The notes beneath the pieces were generated by a model that saw only the letters and a program-made list of their open reading frames with translations, searched no databases and was not told where the DNA came from. 64,000 bases of DNA from Thiomonas delicata (lineage in GTDB: Bacteria > Pseudomonadota > Gammaproteobacteria > Burkholderiales > Burkholderiaceae_C): assembly GCF_900088825.1 (NCBI RefSeq), contig NZ_LT592171.1, forward strand, positions 1,018,237 through 1,082,236, in the 5' to 3' direction. Position 1 is the first letter of the stretch, and every line of letters starts with the position of its first letter. Made by a program: the position numbers and the translations under genes. This document shows, piece after piece, positions 21,867 to 34,838 of this stretch.

Positions 21867-22196
21867 TCAGGGCTTGGAGGCCGGCTCGACGGCGAGATCC
21901 TTTTCGCCGGAGCCTGGGCTCTGGTCGACCTGCATGCGCAGCGATTTGCCGGGTTTGAAGTGCGGCAGGCGCTTTTCGGGGACCATGACCTGCTCGCCCG
22001 AGCGCGGGTTGCGGCCGACGCGGGCCGGGCGATGACTGACCGAAAAACTGCCGAAGCCGCGAATTTCGACGCGATGACCGTTCTCCAGGGCTTCCGAAAG
22101 CGCGTCGAGAATGGTCTTGACGGCCAATTCCGCGTCGCGGTGGGTGAGTTGGGTGAAGCGCTCGGCGAGCTGATCCACCAGATCGGAACGGGTCAT
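21867..22196 (-). CDS. ihfB: integration host factor subunit beta
   Basis: 109 residues. The DNABII fold is clear: [12 protein letters not shown] helix pair, [22 protein letters not shown] with the DNA-intercalating proline arm, and PHFKPGK. A C-terminal tail of about 15 residues (ending AVEPASKP) is longer than in E. coli, common in Burkholderiales. With IhfA it bends DNA sharply in promoters and recombination sites. It follows rpsA, with an intrinsic terminator in between, as in most proteobacteria. Confidence 0.96.
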   Translation of the reverse strand: MTRSDLVDQLAERFTQLTHRDAELAVKTILDALSEALENGHRVEIRGFGSFSVSHRPARVGRNPRSGEQVMVPEKRLPHFKPGKSLRMQVDQSPGSGEKDLAVEPASKP

Positions 22197-22253
22197 GGGA
22201 AAGTCGAGGCGGGGAATGTGGGAATTGGGGGTGTGCCTTGCGCAGCCGCACCG

Positions 22254-22290
22254 AAAAAAACGCCCGCCAAGCTTTTGGCCGGCGGGCGTC
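22254..22290 (-). terminator. intrinsic terminator between rpsA and ihfB
   Basis: On the minus strand an 8-base stem CGCCCGCC / GGCGGGCG closes a 12-base loop and is followed by seven T. It lies just after the rpsA stop and before ihfB, so it would end or attenuate the abundant rpsA transcript and lower read-through into ihfB. Confidence 0.85.
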
Positions 22291-22303
22291 GTGGCGGAGT
22301 TGC

Positions 22304-24016
22304 TTATTCTTGGTTTTGGTTGTCGAGCTTGGCGCGCAGCAGGGCACCGAGGTTGGTGGTGCCGGTGGCTTCGCGCTGCTCGTTGGCCAGGCGGTTCATG
22401 GCTTCCTGCTGGTCCACGCTGTCCTTGGCCTTGATCGACAGCTGGATGCTGCGATTCTTGCGGTCGATGTTGATGACCATGGCCGAAACCTGGTCGCCAT
22501 CCTTGAGCAGATTGCGCGCGTCTTCGACGCGGTCGCGCGAGATTTCGGAGGCGCGCAGATAGCCCTCGATCTCGTCGCCCAGGTCGATGATGGCGCCCTT
22601 GGCGTCCACGGACTTGACGGTGCCCTCGACGACCTTGCCCTTGTCGTTGATGGCGGCGAAGTTCATGAACGGATCGCCTTCCATCTGCTTGATGCCCAGG
22701 GAGATGCGCTCGCGCTCGATGTCGATGCCCAGCACCAGGGCTTCGACCTCCTGGCCCTTCTTGTAGTTGCGCACCGCGGCTTCGCCGGGTTCGTTCCAGG
22801 ACAGGTCGGACATGTGGACCAGGCCGTCGATTCCACCGGGCAGGCCAATGAACACGCCGAAGTCGGTGATGGACTTGACCGGGCCGCTGACCTTGTCGCC
22901 ACGCTTGTGGTTGGCGGCGAACTCGTCCCAGGGGTTCGGGCGGCACTGCTTCATGCCCAGGCTGATGCGGCGACGGTCTTCGTCGATTTCCAGCACTTGC
23001 ACTTCCACCTCGTCGCCGAGTTGGACGATCTTGCTGGGGGCCACGTTCTTGTTGGTCCAGTCCATTTCGGAGACGTGCACCAGGCCTTCGATGCCGGGCT
23101 CGATCTCGACGAAGGCGCCGTAGTCGGTGAGGTTGGTGATCTTGCCGAACAGGCGGGTGCCGGCCGGGTAGCGGCGCGCCACGCCGACCCAGGGGTCGTC
23201 GCCCATTTGCTTGAGGCCCAGCGAAACGCGGTTCTTCTCGGCGTCGTACTTGAGCACTTTGGCCGTGACTTCCTGGCCGGGGGTGACGACTTCGCTGGGA
23301 TGACGCACGCGGCGCCAGGCCAGGTCGGTGATGTGCAACAGGCCGTCGATACCGCCGAGATCGACGAACGCGCCGTAATCGGTGATGTTCTTGACCACGC
23401 CGGTGACGATCTGGCCTTCCTTGAGGTTCTCCAGCAGCTTGGCGCGCTCTTCGCCCTGGCTGGCTTCGACCACGGCACGGCGCGACAGCACGACGTTGTT
23501 GCGCTTGCGGTCGAGCTTGATGACCTTGAACTCCATGGTCTTGCCTTCGAAGGGCGTGGTGTCCTTCACCGGGCGGGTGTCGAGCAGGGAGCCGGGCAGG
23601 AAGGCGCGAATGCCGTTGATCATCACGGTCAGGCCGCCCTTGACCTTGCCGGTCACGGTGCCTTGGGCGAACTCGCCCGATTCAAGCGCTTTTTCCAGGG
23701 ACATCCAGGAGGCCAGGCGTTTGGCCTTGTCGCGCGACAGCATGGTGTCGCCGTAGCCGTTTTCGAGCGCGTCGATGGCCACCGAGACGAAATCGCCGAC
23801 CTTGGCTTCGACTTCGCCATGGTCGTTCTTGAATTCTTCAATGGGGATGTAGGCGTCGGATTTCAGGCCGGCGTTGACGATCACGAAATTGGGATCGACG
23901 CCGACGACTTCCGCGGTGATGACTTCACCGGTGCGCATATCGCGCGTCTTGAGCGACTCTTCGAAAAGGGCGGCGAAGGATTCGCCAGACGTGCTGGCGC
24001 TAGGGTTGACGGACAT
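22304..24016 (-). CDS. rpsA: 30S ribosomal protein S1
   Basis: 570 residues with six S1/OB repeats: two N-terminal degenerate repeats that bind the ribosome and four RNA-binding repeats marked by [59 protein letters not shown] and the last around [16 protein letters not shown]1 recruits and unfolds mRNAs on the 30S subunit. Length and composition match betaproteobacterial S1. A 132-base leader separates it from the aroA-cmk stop; a promoter candidate lies inside cmk, and a terminator follows the gene. Confidence 0.98.
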   Translation of the reverse strand: MSVNPSASTSGESFAALFEESLKTRDMRTGEVITAEVVGVDPNFVIVNAGLKSDAYIPIEEFKNDHGEVEAKVGDFVSVAIDALENGYGDTMLSRDKAKRLASWMSLEKALESGEFAQGTVTGKVKGGLTVMINGIRAFLPGSLLDTRPVKDTTPFEGKTMEFKVIKLDRKRNNVVLSRRAVVEASQGEERAKLLENLKEGQIVTGVVKNITDYGAFVDLGGIDGLLHITDLAWRRVRHPSEVVTPGQEVTAKVLKYDAEKNRVSLGLKQMGDDPWVGVARRYPAGTRLFGKITNLTDYGAFVEIEPGIEGLVHVSEMDWTNKNVAPSKIVQLGDEVEVQVLEIDEDRRRISLGMKQCRPNPWDEFAANHKRGDKVSGPVKSITDFGVFIGLPGGIDGLVHMSDLSWNEPGEAAVRNYKKGQEVEALVLGIDIERERISLGIKQMEGDPFMNFAAINDKGKVVEGTVKSVDAKGAIIDLGDEIEGYLRASEISRDRVEDARNLLKDGDQVSAMVINIDRKNRSIQLSIKAKDSVDQQEAMNRLANEQREATGTTNLGALLRAKLDNQNQE

Positions 24017-24148
24017 GGACAGACTCTCGGACCCGCAGGAAACCCCGCGGGGTTGGTTGCACAGCCTGAATACGGCCCGGCGTCGGGCGGAAATCCGCGC
24101 TTTGGCTGGGCCTGGGCGCGGACTCGCCGGCCCCGAAGGGGCGCGTCT

Positions 24149-26125
24149 TCAGGAACGTTGTCGCCACCACTGCAACACCTGATGCACGGTCTGATCGACG
24201 TCGAGCGCGGAGGTATTGAGGGGTAGCGCGTCCTGCGCGGGCTTGAGGGCCGCAACGCTGCGCTGGGTGTCGCGCGCGTCCCGCTGCTCAAGCTCGTGCA
24301 AAACTTGTGTAAGTGTAGTTGAAATGCCTTTAGAAATCAATTGCTTATGCCGACGCTCGGCACGGGCCTGCGCATCGGCGGTCAAGAACACCTTCAGCCG
24401 GGCGTCCGGAAACACCACGGTGCCCATGTCGCGGCCGTCGGCGACCAGTCCGGGAGCGCGGCGCAGGCTGCGCTGCAGGTCAAGCAGGGCGCGTCGCACG
24501 GCAGGCAGCGCGGAAAGCGTGGACGCCGCCTGGCCCACGGCCTCGGTGCGGATCGCGTCGCTGGCATTTTCCGGCCCCAGCCACACCGTGCCGCCTTCGC
24601 AGCGGATCGGCAGGTGGCGCGCCAGAGCCGCCAGCGCGGCTTCGTCGTCGAGGGCGATGCCCTGACGCTGCGCGAGCAGGGCCGTGGCGCGGTACATCAC
24701 GCCAGAGTCCAGATAGTGGAAGCCCAGCGCCTGGGCCAGATGCGCGGCGACCGTGCCCTTGCCCGAGGCGGTGGGGCCGTCGATGGCGATGACGGGTACG
24801 GGGCGTGCGACGGCGGCGAAGGCCTGGAAATAGCTCGGAAACGTTTTGGATACGCAACCGGGTTCGAGGATGCGAATGTCGGCCGGGCCGAAGCTGGCCA
24901 GGGAGAAGCACATGGCCATGCGGTGGTCGTCGTAGGTGGCGATGGCCGCACTGCGCCAGTGTTCGGCCGGCAGGGGATGCACGCGCAGCCAGTCGGAACC
25001 GGCCTCCACCTGCGCGCCGAGCTTGGTCAGCTCGGCCGCCATCGCGGCGATGCGGTCGGTTTCCTTCACCCGCCAGCTGCCGATGCCGGTGAGCGTGGTC
25101 GGCGCTTCGGCAAACAGCGCGGTGATGGCCAGGGTCATGGCCGCATCGGGGATGGCGACGCAGTCGATGGTCCCCCCGGCCAGACGTTGCCGCCCTTCGC
25201 GCAGACCGTGCGTGGCGATGAATCCTTCACCCCATTCGACCCGCGCGCCCAGTTGCTCCAGCACGCGGGCGAACTGCACGTCGCCCTGGATGCTGTTCGC
25301 ATCGACACCCTCGACGCGCACCGCCTGGCCCTGGCCGTGCAGGGTACCCAGCACACCGGCGGCGAGGAAATACGAGGCCGACGAGGCGTCGCCTTCGACG
25401 GCGATGCGACCCGGGCTGACGAAGCGGCTGCCGGCCGGAATGATGAAGCGCTGCCAGCCCTGGTGCTCGATGTGCACGCCGAAGCGGGCGAGCAGCTTGC
25501 ACGTCATTTCGACATAGGGCCGGGAAATCAGCGTGCCGGCGACTTCGATGACGATGTCGCGCGCGGCGGCAGCCAGCGGCAGCGCCAACAGCAGTGCGCT
25601 GAGAAATTGGCTCGATACGTCGCCGCGCACGCGTATGGGGGCGTCGATGCGCAGGGTGCCGACGCCGATGTTCAGCGGCGGGAAGCCGGGTTGGCCGCCA
25701 TAGCCGATGTCGCAGCCGATGGAGCGCAGGGCATCGACCAGATCGCCGATCGGGCGCTCGTGCATGCGCGGCACGCCAGCCAGGGCGTAGCTGCCGCCCA
25801 GCAGTGCCAGCGCCGCGGTCAGCGGCCGGATCGCGGTTCCCGCATTGCCCATGAACAGCTTGGCCTCGCGGGCGGGGAATCGGCCGCCGCAGCCGTGAAC
25901 CAGGGTGGCGGCGCCCTGTTGCTCGACCTTCACGCCCAGGGCATGAAGCGCGGCGAGCATCACGCGGGTGTCGTCCGAGTCGAGCAGGCCCGTGACCTGG
26001 GTGGAGCCGCTCGACAGGGCAGCCAGCAGCAGCACGCGGTTGGAAATGCTCTTGGAGCCGGGCAGGCGAACCGTACCGCCCGCGCCGATCAGCGGGGGCA
26101 GGTCGAGAAAATCAGGCGATGTCAT
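24149..26125 (-). CDS. aroA: bifunctional EPSP synthase / cytidylate kinase (AroA-Cmk fusion)
   Basis: 658 residues in one frame. Residues 1-437 are 3-phosphoshikimate 1-carboxyvinyltransferase ([10 protein letters not shown], the [15 protein letters not shown] loop, RPYVEMT, and the C-terminal DDHRMAM and [13 protein letters not shown]), which joins shikimate-3-phosphate and PEP. From about 442 a complete cytidylate kinase follows, with the P-loop [13 protein letters not shown], the CMP site DSGVMYRA and the [13 protein letters not shown] motif. E. coli encodes the two separately. The fusion joins aromatic and pyrimidine metabolism in one polypeptide. It overlaps tyrA by 14 bases and precedes rpsA, the usual place of cmk. 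Confidence 0.96.
   Translation of the reverse strand: MTSPDFLDLPPLIGAGGTVRLPGSKSISNRVLLLAALSSGSTQVTGLLDSDDTRVMLAALHALGVKVEQQGAATLVHGCGGRFPAREAKLFMGNAGTAIRPLTAALALLGGSYALAGVPRMHERPIGDLVDALRSIGCDIGYGGQPGFPPLNIGVGTLRIDAPIRVRGDVSSQFLSALLLALPLAAAARDIVIEVAGTLISRPYVEMTCKLLARFGVHIEHQGWQRFIIPAGSRFVSPGRIAVEGDASSASYFLAAGVLGTLHGQGQAVRVEGVDANSIQGDVQFARVLEQLGARVEWGEGFIATHGLREGRQRLAGGTIDCVAIPDAAMTLAITALFAEAPTTLTGIGSWRVKETDRIAAMAAELTKLGAQVEAGSDWLRVHPLPAEHWRSAAIATYDDHRMAMCFSLASFGPADIRILEPGCVSKTFPSYFQAFAAVARPVPVIAIDGPTASGKGTVAAHLAQALGFHYLDSGVMYRATALLAQRQGIALDDEAALAALARHLPIRCEGGTVWLGPENASDAIRTEAVGQAASTLSALPAVRRALLDLQRSLRRAPGLVADGRDMGTVVFPDARLKVFLTADAQARAERRHKQLISKGISTTLTQVLHELEQRDARDTQRSVAALKPAQDALPLNTSALDVDQTVHQVLQWWRQRS
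24313..24341 (-). promoter_or_regulatory. candidate rpsA promoter inside the cmk domain
   Basis: On the minus strand TTGATT, exactly 17 bases, then TACACT, inside a distinctly AT-rich patch of an otherwise GC-rich gene. The start would be near 24306, giving a leader of about 290 bases to rpsA. E. coli rpsA is also driven in part from promoters inside cmk, which supports the reading. Each hexamer matches consensus at four of six positions. Confidence 0.5.
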
Positions 26126-27038
26126 CGGCGGGAGAGGGTGAAGCCCAGTCCTTGCGGGACTGGCTGGCTTGGCGGATCAGGGATTCCAAGACGGTCCAGT
26201 TGCCCTGGCGCATCTGCGCCTCGAATCCGGCAATGGCCTGCTTGAACAGTTGCAGTTGCTGCAGCACTTCGCTGCCGTTGGCCTGGAAGATGTCGCGCCA
26301 CATCGTCGGGTCGCTCGCCGCGATGCGCGTGAAGTCGCGAAAACCGGGGCCGGCGAGCTGGAGATAGCCGCTTCCCTTGGGTTGGCGCGTCATGGCGTAG
26401 ACATAGGCGAAGGCGACCAGATGCGGCAGGTGGCTGACGGCGGCGAAAGCGGCGTCATGCTCCTTCGGCTCCATGATCGAGACCACGGCGCCCACGGCTT
26501 CCCAGATCTGGGTGGCGACCTCGACGAAGCGGTCAGGGTTGTTCTCCATCGGCGTGATGACCACCCGACGGCCGTCGAACAGCGCCGAGCGCGCATAGTG
26601 CACGCCGCTGTGCTCGCCGCCCGCGATCGGGTGGCAGGGCACGAACTGGCGGCTGCGTTCGCCCAGGCATTCTTGCGCTGCGGCGACCACGTCGCTCTTG
26701 GTGCTGCCCACGTCCATCACCAGCGCGTGCTGCGACAGCCCGATGCGGATTTGCTTGAGCAGAGGGCCGATGGCCGACACGGGAACGGCCAGCAGCACAA
26801 GATCGGCGCCGGTGGCCGCGTGCAGGGCGGAGTCGGCGCCGTGGTCGATGACTCCGGCGGCCTTCGCGGCGTTGATGGTGGACGGCGATTTGCTGTAGCC
26901 CACCACTTCCTGGGCCAAGCCGGCATGCTTGGCGGCCAGGGCGAACGAGCCACCCAGCAGGCCGACGCCGAGCACGGCCAGGCGCTTGAACTGGGGTTGC
27001 GACGGGGTGTCGGCGTAGGCGCCGATGAGGGTGTCCAT
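26112..27038 (-). CDS. tyrA: prephenate dehydrogenase
   Basis: 308 residues. The NAD-binding [12 protein letters not shown] is at about 24-35, DVGSTKSDV and [13 protein letters not shown] follow, and the C-terminal helical dimerisation domain holds [18 protein letters not shown] with the catalytic and binding residues of the TyrA family. It oxidatively decarboxylates prephenate to 4-hydroxyphenylpyruvate for tyrosine. No chorismate mutase or ACT domain is attached. It sits between hisC (3 bases upstream) and aroA-cmk (14-base overlap) in one operon. Confidence 0.96.
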   Translation of the reverse strand: MDTLIGAYADTPSQPQFKRLAVLGVGLLGGSFALAAKHAGLAQEVVGYSKSPSTINAAKAAGVIDHGADSALHAATGADLVLLAVPVSAIGPLLKQIRIGLSQHALVMDVGSTKSDVVAAAQECLGERSRQFVPCHPIAGGEHSGVHYARSALFDGRRVVITPMENNPDRFVEVATQIWEAVGAVVSIMEPKEHDAAFAAVSHLPHLVAFAYVYAMTRQPKGSGYLQLAGPGFRDFTRIAASDPTMWRDIFQANGSEVLQQLQLFKQAIAGFEAQMRQGNWTVLESLIRQASQSRKDWASPSPADDIA

Positions 27039-27041
27039 GCC

Positions 27042-28169
27042 TCAGGCGGCCAGCGCGGCGCGCAGCGCGTCGATGCAGCGCGCGTTTTCGGCTTCGGTGC
27101 CCACCGAGATGCGCAGCCAGGGGCCGAGGCCGTAGTTGCCGACCGGGCGCACGATCACGCCTTGCTTGACCAGCGCGGCGTTGATCCGGTTCCCCGCCTG
27201 CTCGTCGTCGCCCATGCGCACCAGCACGAAATTGCCGTGCGAGGGCAGGTGGCGCAGGCCGAGGGCATCGAAGGCGGCGACGAATTGGGCCATTCCGGCG
27301 CGGTTGACGTCCACCGCGCGGCGCAGAAAGTCCTCATCGCCCAGCGCGGCCAATGCCGCAGCCTGCGCCACGGTGCTGGTGTTGAAGGCCGATCGCACGC
27401 GGTTGAGGACGTCGGCCAGGGCCGGATGCGCCGCGGCATAGCCGATGCGCAGGCCTGCCAGCCCGTAGGCCTTGGAGAAGGTGCGCGACACGACCAGGTT
27501 GGGGTGCTTGCGCAGCAGCGCGAGGCTGTCGGTGCGCAGACCGGGGTCGAGGTATTCCACATAGGCCTCGTCCAGCATCACGACCACATCGGGCGGAACC
27601 TGCTCCATGAAGGCCGCGATGTCCGCGGCGCAAGCCAGGGTTCCGGTCGGATTGTTCGGGTTGGCCAGATACACCAGCCGCGTCGACGGCTCGATGGCGG
27701 CGGCCATGGCCTGCAGATCGTGGCCGTAGTCGCGCGCCGGCACGACGATGTGCCGGGCGCCGGCTTGCTGGACCGCGAGTTGGTAGACGATGAAGCCGTA
27801 TTGGGAGTAGACGCAGGAATCGCTTTCGCTCAGCAGGGCGCGCGCGGCCATTTCCAGAATGTCGCTGGAGCCGTGGCCGAGCACGATCCAGTCGGCCGGC
27901 AGACCCAGGTGCGCCGCCAGGGCCTGGCGCAGCGCATAGCCGTCGTTGTCCGGATAGCGCGGCGTTTCGGTCAGGGCGTCCATGACGGCCCTGCGCGCAG
28001 CGGGCGACATGCCCAAGGGGTTCTCGTTGGATGCGAGTTTGACGATGCGGGACTCGTCCATGCCGATTTCGCGCGCGACCTCGGCGATCGGGCGACCTCC
28101 CACATAAGGCGAGATCGTGCGGATATAACCGGTTCCCCACTGGGGCGCTGCGGCTTTGGCTGTTGTCAT
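27042..28169 (-). CDS. hisC: histidinol-phosphate/aromatic aminotransferase HisC-type
   Basis: 375 residues of a fold-type I PLP aminotransferase: KLASNENPLG, the NPNNPTG motif, LDEAYVEY, the PLP lysine K233 in SRTFSKAYGLAGLRIGY, and the C-terminal arginine region LRISVGT. By sequence it is HisC-like. Its position between pheA and tyrA suggests it transaminates phenylpyruvate and 4-hydroxyphenylpyruvate as well as, or instead of, histidinol phosphate. No other his gene is in the window. Confidence 0.92.
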   Translation of the reverse strand: MTTAKAAAPQWGTGYIRTISPYVGGRPIAEVAREIGMDESRIVKLASNENPLGMSPAARRAVMDALTETPRYPDNDGYALRQALAAHLGLPADWIVLGHGSSDILEMAARALLSESDSCVYSQYGFIVYQLAVQQAGARHIVVPARDYGHDLQAMAAAIEPSTRLVYLANPNNPTGTLACAADIAAFMEQVPPDVVVMLDEAYVEYLDPGLRTDSLALLRKHPNLVVSRTFSKAYGLAGLRIGYAAAHPALADVLNRVRSAFNTSTVAQAAALAALGDEDFLRRAVDVNRAGMAQFVAAFDALGLRHLPSHGNFVLVRMGDDEQAGNRINAALVKQGVIVRPVGNYGLGPWLRISVGTEAENARCIDALRAALAA

Positions 28170-28209
28170 GGTGTGCAGGTCGGATCGTGGTCGTGTGTGT
28201 GGCGCGACC

Positions 28210-29283
28210 TTATTCTTGCCAGATCGGATAGGAGCCGAGATTCTTGAAGAAGGCGCAGGCGCGGCGCAGTTCGTCGAGCGCCTGGCGCACCGGAGGATCG
28301 TCCTGGTGGCCTTCGAGGTCGATGTAATAGAAATATTCCCAGGCGCCGGAGCGGGCCGGGCGGGACTCGAACCGGCTCATGCTCACGCCATGCTCGGCCA
28401 GCGGCTTGAGCATTTCAAACACCGCGCCGGCGCGGTTGGGGACGGACAGAATCAAGCTCGTGCGGTCGTGTCCGGTGGGTTGGGGCGTCTGCGTGCCCAG
28501 GACCACGAAACGGGTGCGGTTCTGCGCCTCATCCTGAATGCGCGCCGCCGCGATGTGCAGCAGGTATTGGCTGGCGGCTTGTTCACCGGCGATGGCCGCG
28601 AGCGTTTCGTCTTGCGCCGCCAGGCGCGCCCCTTCGGCGTTGCTCGCCACGGCGCGACGCTCGATCGCCGGCAAGTGCGCGTCCAGCCATTGCCGGCACT
28701 GCGCCAGCGCCTGCGGATGCGCCAGCACGGCGCGAATCCCATCGGTCCCGGGACGTTTGCGCAGAAGGTTGTGGTGGATGGCGAGACTGATTTCGCCGCT
28801 GATCAGCACCGGGTGCGCAAGCAGGAGGTCGAGGGTGCGCGCCACGGCGCCCTCGGTCGAGTTCTCGATCGCGACCACGGCATACGCGCTGGCCCCCGAG
28901 AGCTGGCTGCGAAAGACCTCATCGAGGTCGGCGCAAGGCAGGAACGCGCAACTCGAGCCGAAGAATTGGCGCGCCGCCTGTTCGCTGTAGGTTCCTTCCG
29001 GCCCGAGGAAAGCGATTTGCTGCCTGGCTTCGAGGGCGCGGCAGGCCGACATGATCTCGCGCCAGATCGCTGCGATGCCGGTGCCGTGCAACGGCCCAGT
29101 ATTGGCCTGCTGTACCTTGGCGATGACCTCCCGCTCGCGTTCGGGGCGGAACACCGGCATGTCCAGGCGTTGCTTGTGCTCGCCGATCTGCTGGGCCAGC
29201 TTTGCGCGTTGGTTCAGCAGGTCGAGCAATTGGCGGTCCAGCGCATCGATTTGTGCGCGCAAAGGCTTGAGGTCGGCATCCAT
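28210..29283 (-). CDS. pheA: bifunctional chorismate mutase / prephenate dehydratase (P-protein)
   Basis: 357 residues. Residues 1-85 are an AroQ-class chorismate mutase (LRAQIDALDRQLLDLLNQRA). From about 90 the prephenate dehydratase begins (FLGPEGTYSEQAA, the IENSTEG active-site region, and the TRFVVLG strand), and from about 275 an ACT regulatory domain carries LILSVPNRAGAVFEML and ESRPARSGAWEYFYYIDLEGH, the phenylalanine-binding ESRP motif. It commits chorismate to phenylalanine under feedback control. It lies 15 bases after serC and 40 before hisC. Confidence 0.97.
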   Translation of the reverse strand: MDADLKPLRAQIDALDRQLLDLLNQRAKLAQQIGEHKQRLDMPVFRPEREREVIAKVQQANTGPLHGTGIAAIWREIMSACRALEARQQIAFLGPEGTYSEQAARQFFGSSCAFLPCADLDEVFRSQLSGASAYAVVAIENSTEGAVARTLDLLLAHPVLISGEISLAIHHNLLRKRPGTDGIRAVLAHPQALAQCRQWLDAHLPAIERRAVASNAEGARLAAQDETLAAIAGEQAASQYLLHIAAARIQDEAQNRTRFVVLGTQTPQPTGHDRTSLILSVPNRAGAVFEMLKPLAEHGVSMSRFESRPARSGAWEYFYYIDLEGHQDDPPVRQALDELRRACAFFKNLGSYPIWQE

Positions 29284-29298
29284 GGCAAACAGACGGTG

Positions 29299-30396
29299 TC
29301 AATGGTCGCGTTCAAAGGCTTGCATGTAGTCCACCAGCGCCTGCACGCCGGCCAGGGGCATGGCGTTGTAGATGCTGGCGCGCATGCCGCCTACCGACTT
29401 GTGGCCCTTGAGTTGCAGCAGGCCGCGGCTTTGCGCGCCCTGGAGGAAGGCCTCGTTCAGGGTTTCGTCGCGCAGGAAGAACGGCACGTTCATGCGTGAG
29501 CGGTCGGGTTTCGCTACGCGGTTGTAGTACAGGGCCGAGGCGTCGATGCATCGATAAAGCAGTTCGGCCTTCTTGCGGTTGCGCTCGGCGATGGCCGCGA
29601 TGCCTTGCAGGCTTCCCTCGGTCTGGCGCTTGAGCCACTGGAAGACCAGCCCGGCGATATAGATGGCGTAGGTCGGCGGCGTGTTGTACATCGAGCCGTT
29701 CCTGGCGGCCACGGCGTAGTCGAAGGCGCTCGGGCAGGCGGGGATGGCGTGGCCGACGGCGTCGCGATGGACGATGACCAGCGTCAGGCCGGCAGGGCCG
29801 ATGTTCTTTTGCGCTCCGGCATAGATGCAGGTGTGGGCGGCCACGTCGACGGGCCGCGACAGGATGGTGGACGACATGTCGGCCACCAGCGGCAGGCCGA
29901 AGCGGCCGGGCACGTCGTGGAACTCCACGCCGTCGATGGTTTCATTGGCGCAGTAGTGCAGGTATTGGGCATCCGGTCGCGGCTGCCAGGTGTGCAGCGG
30001 CGGGATCCGGTCGTAACCGTGCGAGGCATCGACCTGCGCGGCCAGGTGCACGTCGCAGTATTTGCGCGCTTCCAGCTGGCTCTTTTGCGACCAGGCGCCG
30101 GTCACCACGTAGTCGGCCTTGGCTGCGCGCGAGAGGTTGAGCGGAACGATGGCGTTTTCGGCCAGCGCGCCGCCCTGCATGAACAGCACGTGATAATCGG
30201 CGGGCACGCCGAGGAGCTCGCGCAGATCGGTCTCGGCCTGCTCGATGATGCGCCCGAAATGCACGCCGCGATGGCTCATTTCCATCACGCTCATGCCGCT
30301 GCCATGCCAGTCGAGCATTTCCGCCGCGGCCTGTCGCAGCACGTCATCAGGCATGGCCGCCGGCCCGGCCGAGAAGTTGTAGGGGCGGGTCTGCAT
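29299..30396 (-). CDS. serC: phosphoserine aminotransferase
   Basis: 365 residues from [16 protein letters not shown], which aligns with the usual SerC N-terminus. PLP lysine K197 lies in [12 protein letters not shown]; other markers are [19 protein letters not shown] and the C-terminal [16 protein letters not shown]. It makes 3-phosphoserine from phosphohydroxypyruvate and also serves pyridoxal synthesis. An alternative ATG eight codons upstream (30420) overlaps the gyrA stop and could give coupling. The order gyrA-serC-pheA-hisC-tyrA-aroA is the classic Burkholderiales block. Confidence 0.96.
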   Translation of the reverse strand: MQTRPYNFSAGPAAMPDDVLRQAAAEMLDWHGSGMSVMEMSHRGVHFGRIIEQAETDLRELLGVPADYHVLFMQGGALAENAIVPLNLSRAAKADYVVTGAWSQKSQLEARKYCDVHLAAQVDASHGYDRIPPLHTWQPRPDAQYLHYCANETIDGVEFHDVPGRFGLPLVADMSSTILSRPVDVAAHTCIYAGAQKNIGPAGLTLVIVHRDAVGHAIPACPSAFDYAVAARNGSMYNTPPTYAIYIAGLVFQWLKRQTEGSLQGIAAIAERNRKKAELLYRCIDASALYYNRVAKPDRSRMNVPFFLRDETLNEAFLQGAQSRGLLQLKGHKSVGGMRASIYNAMPLAGVQALVDYMQAFERDH

Positions 30397-30412
30397 GGCG
30401 CTCGGTGTGGGG

Positions 30413-33007
<2,595 letters not shown>

Positions 33008-33317
33008 TCGGGACCCAGTACGAGGCGCCGCTGCGGATTTACACGCGCGGCACCATCAAAAATCAAGCTTTTAATGGTAGCAGCGCGGGGTGCACGGGAT
33101 GCCGCCGGCCCATCCGCGCGACCCTCCCCAGCCGCTGTCGACAGGCTTGCGCTGGGCGAAGGCTGACGATTTGTCATCCACGTCCTACAAATCCTGTGGC
33201 AAAATGCGAGGACTGGAGATTCCTTTGGGCCTGGCCCTGTGTGGCACGGCTCGCGCTCACTTTGATGAGCTTGTAAGTTGCAAGCCGTTGCTGTCCTTAT
33301 TCTTGAAAGGAAAAACG
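33008..33317. other. gyrA/ompA divergent intergenic region
   Basis: A 310-base non-coding stretch with locally AT-rich patches. It holds a good gyrA promoter on the minus strand. For ompA I could not fix one promoter; there is a TTGTCA near 33175 without a clear -10 at the right distance. The AAAGGA ribosome site sits just before the ompA ATG. Confidence 0.5.
33038..33066 (-). promoter_or_regulatory. candidate gyrA promoter
   Basis: On the minus strand TTGATT, 17 bases, then TGTAAA. The predicted start near 33031 leaves a leader of about 24 bases before the gyrA ATG. The flanking ACCAT...ATGGT short inverted repeat overlaps the -35. Four of six bases match in each box. Confidence 0.5.
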
Positions 33318-34010
33318 ATGAATAAAGTACATAAATTTGTCAAGCTTATGGCAGTCGCCGCTGTGACGGCCACTGTGGGCACGGTTGCCTTTGCGCAAGA
33401 TGCCACGAGCATCAACAATTGGCAGGATCCGTACGGCTTGGTGTGGAGGAGCGGAGATAACCAACTTTGCTGGCGCGACGGCTTCTGGACGCCGGCGACT
33501 GCTGCCAAGGGGTGTGATGGCGCGATCGTCGCCAAGGTCGAGGCCCCGGCTCCCGCGCCAGAACCCGCTCCTGCTCCGGCACCCGCTCCTGCGCCTGCGC
33601 CTGCGCCCGCTCCGGTTCCCGTGAGCGAGAAGGTGACTTATTCGGCCGATACTTTCTTCCAGTTCGACAAGGCGGTTCTGCAGCCAGCCGGCAAGGAAGC
33701 GCTCGATGACTTGGCCGAGAAAATCAAGGCCGTGAACCTCGAGACCGTGGTTTCCACCGGCTACACCGACAGCTTCGGCAGCGTGGCCTACAACCAGAAA
33801 CTGTCGCTGCGCCGTGCCGAAGCCGTGAAGGCCTATCTGGTCAGCAAGGGCATCCCGGCTGACAAGATCTACATCGAAGGCAAGGGCAAGACCGATTTCC
33901 GTGTCGATCCCAAGAGCTGCAAGGGCACCTTCAAGCAACAAGTCGAGTGCCAGGCTCCGAACCGCCGCGCCGTGGTCGAGATCGTGGGCTCGCACATGGT
34001 GACCAAGTAA
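33318..34010 (+). CDS. ompA: OmpA-family outer membrane/peptidoglycan-binding protein
   Basis: 230 residues. A signal peptide (MNKVHKFVKLMAVAAVTA...) with likely cleavage after AFA at 26 leads to a short domain with W-x-D and two Cys (LCWRDGFW, KGCDG), then an Ala-Pro repeat linker (about residues 75-100), then an OmpA C-terminal domain with TFFQFDKAVL, GYTDSFG and the peptidoglycan motif N-x2-LSLRRAEAVKAYL. A second Cys pair (SCKGTF...QVECQAPNRRA) is typical of beta-class OmpA. It lacks an eight-strand barrel, so it is a periplasmic tether rather than a porin. AAAGGA lies before the ATG, and a terminator follows. Confidence 0.93.
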   Translation: MNKVHKFVKLMAVAAVTATVGTVAFAQDATSINNWQDPYGLVWRSGDNQLCWRDGFWTPATAAKGCDGAIVAKVEAPAPAPEPAPAPAPAPAPAPAPAPVPVSEKVTYSADTFFQFDKAVLQPAGKEALDDLAEKIKAVNLETVVSTGYTDSFGSVAYNQKLSLRRAEAVKAYLVSKGIPADKIYIEGKGKTDFRVDPKSCKGTFKQQVECQAPNRRAVVEIVGSHMVTK

Positions 34011-34030
34011 GCGAATCGCTTGCCAACCTG

Positions 34031-34058
34031 AAAAAGCCCCGCTTTGGCGGGGCTTTTT
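34031..34058 (+). terminator. intrinsic terminator after ompA
   Basis: A near-perfect 12-base stem AAAAAGCCCCGC / GCGGGGCTTTTT with a four-base TTTG loop, 21 bases after the ompA stop. The run of A on one side and T on the other would work in both directions. It isolates the highly expressed ompA from ubiG. Confidence 0.92.
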
Positions 34059-34136
34059 CATGGCCGTCATGGTCTTGCATCAAACGCGCGGTGGCATACT
34101 CCAAGCCTTTGCACGCCTGTTTTTCGAGAGCCGATC

Positions 34137-34838
34137 GTGAACCTCAACGCGGAACCCGCCGAGCTGAAAAAATTTGCCGATGTCGCCCATCGCTGGTGGG
34201 ACCTGGATGGCGAGTTCAAGCCTTTGCACGACATCAATCCTTTGCGGATGGAGTGGATGGCGCGTCACACTGCGCTGCGAGGAGCACGCATTCTGGATAT
34301 CGGGTGCGGGGGCGGCATTCTGAGCGAATCCATGGCCGCCGAAGGCGCCCAGGTGACGGGCATCGATTTGGCCGACAAGGCGCTCAAGGTCGCCGGCCTG
34401 CACGCCCTGCAAACCGGCGTCGCGGTGGATTACCGCTTGGTCTCGGCCGAGCAGCTCGCCGCCGAGCAACCTGCGCATTTCGATGTGGTGTGCTGCATGG
34501 AAATGCTGGAGCACGTGCCCAAGCCTGCGTCCATCGTGGAGGCCGCGGCACGTCTCGTGCGCCCTGGCGGCTGGGTGTTCTTCTCCACGATCAACCGCAA
34601 TGCCAAGGCCTTTGCGCTGGCCATACTCGGCGCGGAATATCTGTTGCGCCTGCTGCCGAAAGGCACGCACGAGTACGCGAAGTTCATCCGACCCAGCGAG
34701 TTGGCCGGCTGGGCTCGCGCGGCCGGGCTCGAACCCGTGGAGTTCAAGGGCTTGGAGTTCGGGCTGCTGGATCGTCGGTTCCGGCTCGGCTCCGACGTCG
34801 ACGTGAACTACTTTCTCGCCTGCCGTCGCCTGCCATGA
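34137..34838 (+). CDS. ubiG: bifunctional ubiquinone O-methyltransferase UbiG
   Basis: 233 residues from a GTG. This is a class I SAM methyltransferase with [13 protein letters not shown] at 52-64, GIDLADKAL, the MEMLEHVP motif and FFSTINRN, all UbiG-typical. It performs both O-methylations of ubiquinone synthesis, consistent with an aerobic betaproteobacterium. The GTG start gives the standard N-terminus ([21 protein letters not shown]). It overlaps gph as ATGA, the usual ubiG-gph pair. Confidence 0.96.
   Translation: MNLNAEPAELKKFADVAHRWWDLDGEFKPLHDINPLRMEWMARHTALRGARILDIGCGGGILSESMAAEGAQVTGIDLADKALKVAGLHALQTGVAVDYRLVSAEQLAAEQPAHFDVVCCMEMLEHVPKPASIVEAAARLVRPGGWVFFSTINRNAKAFALAILGAEYLLRLLPKGTHEYAKFIRPSELAGWARAAGLEPVEFKGLEFGLLDRRFRLGSDVDVNYFLACRRLP

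Noticed and set aside
33540..33620. Ala-Pro coding repeat in ompA as a tandem-repeat locus
   Set aside because: It is a normal periplasmic linker of OmpA-type proteins; the DNA repeat is imperfect and not remarkable.
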